Shown piece by piece: positions 18,386 through 26,323 of a stretch of 45,103 bases of DNA. Numbering within the stretch: position 1 is the stretch's first letter; every line of letters starts with the position of its first letter. The DNA comes from Magnetococcales bacterium (GTDB lineage Bacteria > Pseudomonadota > Magnetococcia > Magnetococcales > JADFYX01): positions 1 to 45,103 of the forward strand of contig JADFZS010000032.1 of NCBI GenBank assembly GCA_015232405.1, written 5' to 3'. The notes beneath the pieces are model-generated. The model saw only the letters and a list, made by a program, of their open reading frames with translations, was not told the origin of the DNA and made no database searches. The translations under genes and the position numbers were made by a program.

Positions 18386-19102
18386 TCACATCAACCAGAT
18401 AGTCTTTACAATAACTGTCACCCCGGAAAGAGCAGCGATAGTAAGAACAGCCAATCTGGTTTTTCCCTTGTCTAGCCATCTAGCCGCAGGTTGAGCAAGA
18501 AACAGGCCCGTTACAACAGCAGGTGTAAGATAGAGACCATGTATAAACTCTGTCTCTCCCATACGTCCTATCTGGTTTAGTCCAAACAGGGTTAACAGGC
18601 TGCCTGTGAAAAAAAATATGGCTAAGGTTGCACGAAACTTGGGTCCAGCAGCATTTTGATAGAGTAGGGCGACAGGCGGTCCTCCCATGGAGGTGGTAAT
18701 ATTCATGATACCGGACAAAATGCCTGCTGGTATGGTCATAAGGTTGCTATGTTGATTAACTTTTATCCCTCTGGTAGATAGTGCGACTGCTGTTAAGACC
18801 AAAAAACCAAATAGCAGTGATAGTGTGTTATGAGCAAGGGTAAGCATAAAAAAAGCACCAATTGTTAAACCTGGCAAAAACCCGATAAACAGCCAGACTA
18901 AATTTTGCAGATCAGCCGCTTTTCTTTCTCTTATTGCCATGGTTAGAGAGAGCAGAAGACCAGCAAAGGTGATGGGGCCAGGGACTAGTTCTGGCTGTAA
19001 CAACATGAGAATAGGTGCTGCCACCAAGGCAAAGCCAAAGCCCACAGCACCTTGAATGACAGTGCCACACAACACGGCAAATAAAACAGCAAGATAATCC
19101 AA
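18386..19102 (-). CDS. TauE/SafE family (DUF81) membrane permease
   Basis: This 238-aa hydrophobic protein has about seven to eight membrane segments. The N-terminal half carries the family signature GTVIQGAVGFGFALVAAPIL; the second half has the paired motif ILSGIMNITTSMGGPPVALL. TauE/SafE proteins are inner-membrane permeases for small organosulfur or sulfur oxyanions such as sulfite or sulfoacetate. The frame gives TTG at 19102 as the likely start; I see no in-frame ATG upstream. It is the only non-TPR gene inside the 8.7-25.7 kb run and lies on the same strand, 81 bases after the TPR gene upstream and 132 bases before the one downstream. Its link to protein modification is unclear. Confidence 0.85.
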   Translation of the reverse strand: MDYLAVLFAVLCGTVIQGAVGFGFALVAAPILMLLQPELVPGPITFAGLLLSLTMAIRERKAADLQNLVWLFIGFLPGLTIGAFFMLTLAHNTLSLLFGFLVLTAVALSTRGIKVNQHSNLMTIPAGILSGIMNITTSMGGPPVALLYQNAAGPKFRATLAIFFFTGSLLTLFGLNQIGRMGETEFIHGLYLTPAVVTGLFLAQPAARWLDKGKTRLAVLTIAALSGVTVIVKTIWLM

Positions 19103-19183
19103 GGAAATAACCAGTACTACAGAGTTGAATGTTGAAAAAATAGATAAATATTTATTGTTTATGATTTAAAATCAATCTACTCA

Positions 19184-21166
19184 TCATAAATCTTGTTCTA
19201 AAAATCCAATTGCTGCGGTTGTAACATCTTTGATAACCCTGTCCCACCCTTCATCTGGCTTTTGACGAAAAATACGAGTGGTTTGATACCATAAAGAGCG
19301 GTCCCCTTCCATCATCCAATACCATATAGGGGGTGGCCCCAGCATTAACAGGGAAGGTACTCCCAACCCTCCCGCCATATGGGATGTTGAGTTTGATATT
19401 GTAATTACCAAATCCATTGCTGCGGTCTGGGCAGCAAAGCTGTCTAGGTCTTGCATCTGATCAATGGTATCATCGTGGATTATATTCAATCCTGTTTGCT
19501 TGCTAAACTCACTACGTTCATCGCTGGTATCTCCATATTGCAGATCAACAAAAATAGTATTTGGTATTTTAAACAGTGATTGCAACTGCATTAACTTTAT
19601 AGATTTTTTTTGACTACAACTGGGATTTTTGCTGTACCAAGCCAAGCCAATCAACTTCACATCTCTATTTTGCTTGTAGCGATTTCGTAATTTCTCTGTT
19701 TTTTCTTGGTCTGCTACAAGATGAAACGGTTGTGCCGGAAATGAGCCAATATCTTTGCGTAATTGTGAACAAAGATCACCAAAAGGGATTATATAATCAT
19801 ACTGGCTTAGTTGGCTGTGATATATGGCTGGATCACCTCTTGGTGTGCATCTAATGGATGGAAACGACCTTAAGAATATGGGAGCCAAACGGTTGTCACA
19901 CTCCACAACAATGTTAGCACCTTTATTTATTAATTCTGGTAACATACTTGAAAAAATAATATTTTCACCAATACCTTGCTCTGACCAAACTAACATATTT
20001 TTACCTGATAGGGGTTCACCTTGCCAGAGAGCTGTTTTTTGTTGTAAATAGCGTTTAGCCTCAAATTGATCGGTTTGCCAGCGCCATTTAAAATTTTGTA
20101 AACCCTCCTTGAAATTACCTGTCAACAGTTGGGCCAAGCTTAGATTATAGTGGGTTTTGGCGTTGTCTGGTTGGATGGTAATTGCCTTTTTATACTTGAT
20201 AATAGCTTCATCCAGCTTGCACTGTTCAAGAAAGTTGGCTCCTAGGTTGCTGTATGATTCAGCATAATCCGGTTTAATTGATATTGCTCTGTTATAACAA
20301 CTGCTTGCCTCTTTATATCTGCCAGTTTCTTTGTAGATGTTGCCAAGATTATTATGAGCATCGACATAATTGGGATCAATGGTGATAGATCGTTGATAAC
20401 TTGCAATTGCCCCAGCAAATTGTTTCTGCTCTTTTAAAGCGTTACCAAGGTTATAATGGGCCAGGGCATAATTATCATCAATAACAAGGGCCTTTTTATA
20501 ACTTGCAACCGCTTCTTCAAGCTCTCCTGTAATCTGTTGTATAGAGCCAATACTATTATAAGCGGCTGCATAATTTGGGTTTATTGTTAATGTTTGTTTA
20601 AAATATGCAATGGCACTAGCAAATTCACCTAGCTCTTTTAGGCTGTTTCCCAGGTTGTAGTGGGCTTCAAGGTGGTCATGTTTTATTGTTAACAGCTTGC
20701 GATAGCATGCTACCGATTCTTTGATTTTTCCTTGGTTATAAAGGGTGATTCCTAGGTTGTTGTGTGATTCATAAATAGCAGGGTTAATATCAATAGCCTT
20801 TTGATAACAAGAAGCAGCTAAGTCATATTCCCCTTTTTGACCATAGGTAACTCCAAGGTTATGGTGGGCTTGGGCATAGTCTGCTTTATATAAAATTGCT
20901 TTTTTAAAGCTGACAATGGCTTCATCTAGTCTACCTTTTACCTGTAAAGCCAACCCCAAGTTAGATAGGGCAACAACATTTTCAGGTTGTAGGGAGATAC
21001 TCTTTTGATAATAAGCAATGGCTTCATCAAATAAATTAACCTGATGCAACCTGATACCCTGCTGTAGTAGGTTCTGGGCTTCAGCTAAATTGGCGTTATT
21101 ATCTGTTGATCCAGAAACATTTTTTTTTAAAAGCTTTTTTTGCCGTCTTCTAATGGCTCTGTTCAT
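19184..21166 (-). CDS. TPR protein with GT9/FlmG-like C-terminal glycosyltransferase domain
   Basis: 660 aa. About nine to ten TPR units cover residues 27-360. The transition motif NFKEGLQNFKWRWQTDQF leads into a GT-B-like domain: WQGEPLSGKNMLVWSEQGIG, SSMLPELINKGANIVVECDN, and near the end DLVITISNSTSHMAGGLGVP, then WYWMMEGDRSLWYQT and IFRQ. This combination is seen in bacterial TPR glycosyltransferases related to GT9 heptosyltransferases, including Caulobacter FlmG, which glycosylates flagellin through its TPR arm. By analogy this is a protein glycosyltransferase; donor and substrate are unknown. A good GAAGG ribosome-binding site precedes the ATG. The N-terminal cap matches the proteins at 16130 and 24091. 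Confidence 0.85.
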   Translation of the reverse strand: MNRAIRRRQKKLLKKNVSGSTDNNANLAEAQNLLQQGIRLHQVNLFDEAIAYYQKSISLQPENVVALSNLGLALQVKGRLDEAIVSFKKAILYKADYAQAHHNLGVTYGQKGEYDLAASCYQKAIDINPAIYESHNNLGITLYNQGKIKESVACYRKLLTIKHDHLEAHYNLGNSLKELGEFASAIAYFKQTLTINPNYAAAYNSIGSIQQITGELEEAVASYKKALVIDDNYALAHYNLGNALKEQKQFAGAIASYQRSITIDPNYVDAHNNLGNIYKETGRYKEASSCYNRAISIKPDYAESYSNLGANFLEQCKLDEAIIKYKKAITIQPDNAKTHYNLSLAQLLTGNFKEGLQNFKWRWQTDQFEAKRYLQQKTALWQGEPLSGKNMLVWSEQGIGENIIFSSMLPELINKGANIVVECDNRLAPIFLRSFPSIRCTPRGDPAIYHSQLSQYDYIIPFGDLCSQLRKDIGSFPAQPFHLVADQEKTEKLRNRYKQNRDVKLIGLAWYSKNPSCSQKKSIKLMQLQSLFKIPNTIFVDLQYGDTSDERSEFSKQTGLNIIHDDTIDQMQDLDSFAAQTAAMDLVITISNSTSHMAGGLGVPSLLMLGPPPIWYWMMEGDRSLWYQTTRIFRQKPDEGWDRVIKDVTTAAIGFLEQDL

Positions 21167-21297
21167 TTAAACCTTCTTTACTTCAAACTAATTAGTAGAT
21201 ACAGCTAATTTTGGCAAATCAAATGCTTGTGGTTGAAATGGCTGCTGTTTGTCACCCAATGATAGGAGTAGATTATTGTGAACAAATAACTTGAGCT

Positions 21298-21387
21298 TTA
21301 CTTTGCTGGTAATTTTTTTTTGGCTTTTTTATAGGCCTCAAATCTTTTGATATTCTCTGTTATCAACGGCAGTATAGTAATTTTAAA
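21298..21387 (-). pseudogene. Possible C-terminal gene remnant
   Basis: On the minus strand a short open stretch reads LPLITENIKRFEAYKKAKKK and then LPAK and TAA at 21298-21300. It has no start codon and a TGA lies six codons upstream of the quoted part. It looks like the helical tail of a lost protein rather than random sequence, but I cannot identify the family. The rest of 21167-21297 shows no gene. Confidence 0.2.
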
Positions 21388-21407
21388 TCAAAAATATACA
21401 GTCAAAA

Positions 21408-21530
21408 GCAAAACCTTGGGCGGCCTTGCAGGCTCCCAAACCCCCACGCTATTTAAATGTAAAGACTAAAAAACAAAGGCAAAACCTTGGGCGTTGCCCA
21501 GACCCAGCAGGAAGATAATCCCCCTGCACC
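21408..21530 (+). repeat. G+C-rich intergenic repeat, two units
   Basis: An identical 15-base direct repeat, GCAAAACCTTGGGCG, occurs at 21408-21422 and 21479-21493. The second copy continues into the hairpin TGGGC-GTT-GCCCA and then GCAGG...CCTGC. The first runs into an inverted TTGGG/CCCAA pair. The local base composition (runs of C and G) contrasts with the A+T-rich surroundings. Similar hairpin-rich G+C intergenic repeats are common in proteobacterial genomes; mobility is not shown. Confidence 0.6.
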
Positions 21531-21573
21531 CCTAATAATAAAAATACTTTTTTTGTCCAGATTTGGTTTGAAT

Positions 21574-21878
21574 TTAATATAAAATCGGTTTTGTGGCCTT
21601 ATCCAAATAGTTTGCAACTGATTTTGCATCACCACGATATGCTGCGATACATGCTAAATAGTTTAGCCAAACATCAACTATTCCTTTGTTATTGGCATCG
21701 ACATTGTCTATACAATATTAAAATGGACATCCACATGATCAGGGTTTATAGCCAAAGCTTTTTTATAGCTGATGGTTGCTTCATCAAATCTGCTCTGTTT
21801 GTGTAAAATGGCCCCATGGTTAAACTCTAACGGCAGTTTGTAAGCCTCATCAACTGTTAACTGTTGTTGACCATCCAT
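21574..21878 (-). pseudogene. Decayed TPR gene: N-terminal cap joined to a C-terminal tail in another frame
   Basis: Reading the minus strand from ATG 21876-21878 gives MDGQQQLTVDEAYKLPLEFN, one TPR unit (FDEATISYKKALAINPDHVD) and then a stop. In another frame just downstream comes VDVWLNYLACIAAYRGDAKS and VANYLDKA, ending at TAA 21574-21576. That second part closely resembles the tail of the TPR-radical-SAM protein at 10814 (FNYLACIAAFNGN, then TGEYLKKA). The start resembles the N-terminal caps of other block genes (QQQLTVDEAY versus QPQLTVDSAY at 21942). The middle, including any catalytic domain, is gone. It is best read as the scar of a deleted TPR-radical-SAM paralogue. Confidence 0.7.
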
Positions 21879-21941
21879 TTTTTTGCGGTCTCACTTACCC
21901 AATTCACCATGTATATATAAGCTGCTTAGTTGCTTGTGCGT

Positions 21942-24053
21942 TTAAAAAAGCTTGTTATTTAGCTCTTGCTTCACTCTATCAATAACATCATCCCAATCTC
22001 CCAACTTTTTTTGTCTGAAGATGGTAATGGAAGGATACCATGGTGAGTTCTCTCCTTCCACCATCCAATACCACAAAGGGGTAACTCCCAACATTAAAAA
22101 TGTAGGTATTCCCAAAGCCCCCGCCATATGTGCGGTTGTGTTTGAAATTGTAATAATTAAATCCATGGCAGCAACCTGGGCTGCAAAGCCATCAAGGTCT
22201 GTTAGTTGATCCACTGATTTGTCTTGAACTATTTTAACTCCACACTCTTTAGCTGACTTGTTTATCTCTCTGGTGGTGTCACCATACTGTAAATTTACAA
22301 ATTGAACCCCAGGGGTTTTAAGTAGGGGGTATAGCAGTTGTAGATCAACCGATTTTTTAGTTAAAAAGTCAGCGCTTTTATTGCTGTGCCATGAGATACC
22401 CACAATAAAACTATCTTTTTTGCTTTTGTAACTGTGTAAAAAAATATTTTTCTGGTTTTCGTTGGCTTTGAGATAGCCTTTTCTTAAGGGAAAGGAGCTT
22501 TTTTTATGGCGTAGGTATAAACCCATGTTACCAAAAGGGGCTGTATAGTCAAAATCTGAGCTATTATTTAAAGCCCTGGATTTTGTTTGACATTTGATAT
22601 TTTTAAAAGAGCGATTGTAAAGGGGGATAAGACGTTTATCACACTCGATGGTAATATCAGCACCTTGGGCAATTAAATCCGGTAGCATACTGGAAAAAAG
22701 TATACTCTCACCAACCCCTTGCTCCTCCCAAAGCAGTATTTTTTTGTTTTCAACAGCCTCCCCTCGCCATAGTTTATTTTTATTTTTATTGTAACGTTGG
22801 CTATCAAATTGGGATAGCTGCCATCGCCAGATATAATTTTTAAAACCGTTAAAAAAATCACCGTTCAATAACTGAACCAGGCTTAAATTACAGTGGGCTT
22901 TAGCATATGATGGATCGATGGTAATGACGTGGTTGAAACTTGTAATTGCTGCATTAAGCTTACCTAGAGCCTGCAATGTAGCACCAATGTTACAGTGGGC
23001 CTCAACATTATTGGGTTCTAACAAAATAGCCTTTTGGTAGCTGCTGACAGCATCATCCAATCTGTTTTGTTGGTGCAGTATATCACCAATATTGATGTAG
23101 CTATCAACATAGTTGGGATCAATATTAATGGCTTGTTGATTATAATGTATCCCTTTGTCAAGCTCCCCTAGCTGTTGATAGACAAAGCCAAGGTTGCTAT
23201 ATCCTTGTAAACTATTGGGATTTAATTCTATGGCTTTTTTAAAACACTCAATCCCTTTTTGCCAGTTTTTTTGCTCCTTATAAATCACCCCAAGATTATG
23301 GTAGGCATCGGCAAAATTGGGGTCTAATGTAATGGCTTTTTTCTGACTGGTAATTGCCTTGCTAAACTCCCCTTGTGTTTTATAGGCATTGCCAAGGTTG
23401 CTGTGTACCAATGGGTTGTTGGGGTTTAAAGATATCGCCTTTTGGTAGCTTTTTACAGCGGCAATGGGTTTTTGCAATTTTAGCTGGGCATTGCCAAGGT
23501 TGATATAGGCATTGGTGTAGTTTGGGTTTAAAGATATTGTGCTGTTGTAGCTTGTTGCTGCTTTATGGTGCTCTTCTTGGGCTTGATAGGCAACCCCAAG
23601 GTTGTAGTGGGCATCGGCTAGTTTAGGGTCGATAATAATGGCTTTTTGCAGATAAGCAACTGCATCATCAAGCTTGCCTTGCTCCGTAAGGGCGCAACCA
23701 AGGCTACTGTGGGCTTCGGCATTTTTGGCGTTTATGGCAATAGCCTTTTTTTGCACAGAAATAACCTCAGCAATTCTGCCAAGCTGATATAGTGATGTTC
23801 CTAAATTATAGTGTAACCAATCTTGTGAATCATCGATAATTATAGCCCGGTTAAATTGTTCAACTGCCAAATCGTGACGGTTGATTCTTTGGGCTATAAC
23901 ACCAATTAAATTAATTGCATGGATATGGCTGGGTACAGTTTGCAAAATCAGAGTACAGAGCTTATCAGCCTCTGCGAATTGTGAGGCATTAAAACATTTG
24001 ATAGCTTTTGTATAAGCTGAATCAACAGTTAATTGGGGCTGTTTTTTCGCCAT
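21942..24053 (-). CDS. TPR protein with GT9/FlmG-like C-terminal glycosyltransferase domain
   Basis: 703 aa with the longest TPR arm in the block, about twelve units over residues 10-425. The C-terminal domain starts with FKNYIWRWQLSQFDSQRY and shows LWRGEAVENKKILLWEEQGV, SSMLPDLIAQGADITIECDK, DLIITISNTTAHMAGALGIP and a terminal WYWMVEGENSPWYPSITIFR motif. It is the same catalytic type as the proteins at 19184 and 24091, but its N-terminal cap (ADKLCTLILQTVPSHIHAIN) belongs to the other cap class, shared with 8675, 10814 and 13729. No clear ribosome-binding site; the start follows the upstream gene by 37 bases, so translation may be coupled. Probable cytosolic protein glycosyltransferase; substrate unknown. 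Confidence 0.85.
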   Translation of the reverse strand: MAKKQPQLTVDSAYTKAIKCFNASQFAEADKLCTLILQTVPSHIHAINLIGVIAQRINRHDLAVEQFNRAIIIDDSQDWLHYNLGTSLYQLGRIAEVISVQKKAIAINAKNAEAHSSLGCALTEQGKLDDAVAYLQKAIIIDPKLADAHYNLGVAYQAQEEHHKAATSYNSTISLNPNYTNAYINLGNAQLKLQKPIAAVKSYQKAISLNPNNPLVHSNLGNAYKTQGEFSKAITSQKKAITLDPNFADAYHNLGVIYKEQKNWQKGIECFKKAIELNPNSLQGYSNLGFVYQQLGELDKGIHYNQQAINIDPNYVDSYINIGDILHQQNRLDDAVSSYQKAILLEPNNVEAHCNIGATLQALGKLNAAITSFNHVITIDPSYAKAHCNLSLVQLLNGDFFNGFKNYIWRWQLSQFDSQRYNKNKNKLWRGEAVENKKILLWEEQGVGESILFSSMLPDLIAQGADITIECDKRLIPLYNRSFKNIKCQTKSRALNNSSDFDYTAPFGNMGLYLRHKKSSFPLRKGYLKANENQKNIFLHSYKSKKDSFIVGISWHSNKSADFLTKKSVDLQLLYPLLKTPGVQFVNLQYGDTTREINKSAKECGVKIVQDKSVDQLTDLDGFAAQVAAMDLIITISNTTAHMAGALGIPTFLMLGVTPLWYWMVEGENSPWYPSITIFRQKKLGDWDDVIDRVKQELNNKLF

Positions 24054-24090
24054 TGGTTGTTTTGTCTTTACGCATTAAAAAATGATCTTT

Positions 24091-25650
24091 TTATCCGCTT
24101 GCAGGCTTATCTAACATGTTTTTAACTCCATCTGTCACCTGGGCAATCACATCTGACCAATCCGTAAGGTTTTTTTGCCGACAAATTTTAACAGAAGAGT
24201 ACCAGATTGAATAATCACGCTCCAACATCCAATACCAAATTGGTGTTACTCCTAGCATCAGCAAGGTTGGTACTCCCAATGCTCCAGCCATATGGGCTGC
24301 GGTGTTGGATATGGTAACAACCATATCCATAGCTGCTATTTGGGCGGCAAAACCATCAAGATCCGCCATCTGGTCAACCTCGCTGTCGTCTATAACATCA
24401 ATTCCACTGTGTTGCCTAAGCTCTGCTCTCTCTTGAGTGGTATCCCCATATTGCAGGTTTACAAAGGTAACTCCTGGTATTTCCAGGATAGGCATAAGAT
24501 CTCTTAGTTTAATAGATTTGTATTTATATTTTAGGCTATTACTGCGCCATGACAGACCGATAACATATTTATTACCATTTGCAAGATAGCGGCTACGGAT
24601 GGATTCTGCCCGTTTTATATCGTGGACTAACCAAGATGGTTGCTTGGGAAAATAGCTTATATCTTTTCGTAACCAACACCCCAAATCACCCAATGGAATT
24701 ATATAATCATACTTGGGGGTTTGCTCCTCTTGGCTCTGCTCTTTTTGGGGTGTTATACAGGTTATGGAAGGGTATGTTCTTTTAAATAGAGGTATGAGAC
24801 GTGGATCAAACTCAACAAAAACTTTTGCCCCCAGCTTAAATAAGTCTGGCAGCATACTGGAAAACAGAATATTTTCGCCAACACCCTGTTCAGTCCATAA
24901 CATAAGCTTTTTATTTTTAAGTGACTCACCTTGCCAGAGATATTTTTCATATTTTAAATAGCGTTCAGAATTAACTTGGTCGGTCTTCCAACGCCATTTA
25001 CTTTTTATCCAGCCATTTGCAAAGTCACCTTTTAACAGTTGGGTTAAGCTTAAGTTGTTATGGGCATCTGCATAGCCTGGGTCTAATGCGATAGCCTTTT
25101 CAAAACAGGTTGCAGCCTGGGATAATTTGCCTTGGTCAAATAGAGCGTTGCCAAGGTTGTTCATGGCATCTCTATGTTTAGGATCAATAGCCAGAACTTT
25201 TTTGTAGCAATCTATAACCTCATCAAGAGTTCCATGATTTTGCAGGGTATAGCCAAGATTATAGTGAGCAGACACATAATCGGGGTTAAGGGTGATGACT
25301 CTTTTGTAGCTTGCGACAGCATCTGCCAGTTTGCCTTGCTCTCTTTGAGCATTGCCAAGGTTGTAGTGGGCTTGTAGATATTGGGGGGCTAAGGCGATTG
25401 CCTTGTTATAACAGATTATGGCTTCATCAACTTTACCAACACTTTGCAGTGCAAAACCCAAGTTGGAAAGAGCCGAAATATTGTTTGGTTTTATTGCCAG
25501 GCAATCTGATAAACACTTTATTGCTTTTACATACTGTTTGGAAAGAAGCAGTGATGTACCCTGTTGCAGAGCTTTTTTTGCTTTTAGGTAGTTTTCACTA
25601 TTTATGTTGTCTTGGCAAGAATTGTCTTGAATGCTGTTTTGCTCATCCAT
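24091..25650 (-). CDS. Short TPR protein with GT9/FlmG-like glycosyltransferase domain
   Basis: 519 aa. Only about six TPR units (residues 25-215) precede the GT9-like domain. Transition NGWIKSKWRWKTDQVNSERY, then LWQGESLKNKKLMLWTEQGV, SSMLPDLFKLGAKVFVEFDP, DMVVTISNTAAHMAGALGVP, and WYWMLERDYSIWYSSVKICR. It is a paralogue of 19184 and 21942 with a shorter arm, so presumably a narrower or different set of partners. The N-terminal cap (LQQGTSLLLSKQYVKAIKCL) is of the class seen at 16130 and 19184. It is the first TPR gene after the response regulator, 37 bases downstream of it, which links the regulatory unit to the TPR genes. Confidence 0.85.
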   Translation of the reverse strand: MDEQNSIQDNSCQDNINSENYLKAKKALQQGTSLLLSKQYVKAIKCLSDCLAIKPNNISALSNLGFALQSVGKVDEAIICYNKAIALAPQYLQAHYNLGNAQREQGKLADAVASYKRVITLNPDYVSAHYNLGYTLQNHGTLDEVIDCYKKVLAIDPKHRDAMNNLGNALFDQGKLSQAATCFEKAIALDPGYADAHNNLSLTQLLKGDFANGWIKSKWRWKTDQVNSERYLKYEKYLWQGESLKNKKLMLWTEQGVGENILFSSMLPDLFKLGAKVFVEFDPRLIPLFKRTYPSITCITPQKEQSQEEQTPKYDYIIPLGDLGCWLRKDISYFPKQPSWLVHDIKRAESIRSRYLANGNKYVIGLSWRSNSLKYKYKSIKLRDLMPILEIPGVTFVNLQYGDTTQERAELRQHSGIDVIDDSEVDQMADLDGFAAQIAAMDMVVTISNTAAHMAGALGVPTLLMLGVTPIWYWMLERDYSIWYSSVKICRQKNLTDWSDVIAQVTDGVKNMLDKPASG

Positions 25651-25687
25651 GGTTACTCTCTTAACAATCCTTTTTATTATCCATAAG

Positions 25688-26323
25688 TTATTTTGTGTTT
25701 AGTTTGTTGTTGACAACATAGTAGGTCAGTTCAGCATTGTTCTTCAAGTTCATTTTATTAAGTATTCTGGTTCGGTAGGTGCTCACAGTCCGGGAACTTA
25801 AATTTAATATCTCGGCAATATTGCCAACAGACTTTCCAGAACCTATTAAACGTAAAACTGTGAACTCTCTATCAGAAAGTGTGCTATGTGCTTGATTATC
25901 AGGTTCATTTTTCCAATCATTGAGAATAAGGTCCGTGGTGATGGAGTTGAGATATTTTCTGCCGGTTTTAACATGGCAGATTGCTTTGATAAGCTCCTTG
26001 GAAGAGCTATCTTTTGTTATATAACCGTTAGCACCTGATTTAATAAAACGGGGAGCCATGGGGTGTTCGCTGTGCATGGTAAAAATCAGCACAGGTAGAG
26101 TAGGGTTGATCATACGGATTATTTTTAATACTTCCAAGCCATCCTTATCTGGCAGTTCTATATCCAGAAGTACAACATCAGCTTTGTTCTTTTTCAACCA
26201 TTTAATGGCAGATTCACTGCTGTCAGCCTCACCAATAAAATTGATTTTATTGGAGCCTTGAAATATTTTTTTAATACCCTCTCTAACAACTGAATGATCA
26301 TCAACAACAAATACATCAATCAT
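25688..26323 (-). CDS. NarL/LuxR-family response regulator
   Basis: 211 aa. An N-terminal receiver domain (residues 1-120) has the acidic pair D8-D9, phosphoacceptor D54 (VVLLDIELPDKDG) and K104 (YITKD). The C-terminal LuxR-type helix-turn-helix (about 150-205) reads LSDREFTVLRLIGSGKSVGN and SSRTVSTYRTRILNKM. Its start overlaps the end of the giant kinase gene by four bases (ATGA). HisKA_3-type kinases such as the one upstream pair typically with NarL regulators, so these two are almost certainly cognate. It is the last gene before the TPR genes and a plausible activator or repressor of them, though no target site was identified. Confidence 0.94.
   Translation of the reverse strand: MIDVFVVDDHSVVREGIKKIFQGSNKINFIGEADSSESAIKWLKKNKADVVLLDIELPDKDGLEVLKIIRMINPTLPVLIFTMHSEHPMAPRFIKSGANGYITKDSSSKELIKAICHVKTGRKYLNSITTDLILNDWKNEPDNQAHSTLSDREFTVLRLIGSGKSVGNIAEILNLSSRTVSTYRTRILNKMNLKNNAELTYYVVNNKLNTK

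Noticed and set aside
21408..21530. Direct repeats as a CRISPR array
   Set aside because: Only two copies, flanks not spacer-like in length pattern, and no cas genes in the window.
8675..25650. Regular 102-base periodicity as a non-coding tandem repeat
   Set aside because: The period is the 34-residue TPR unit in clearly coding frames.
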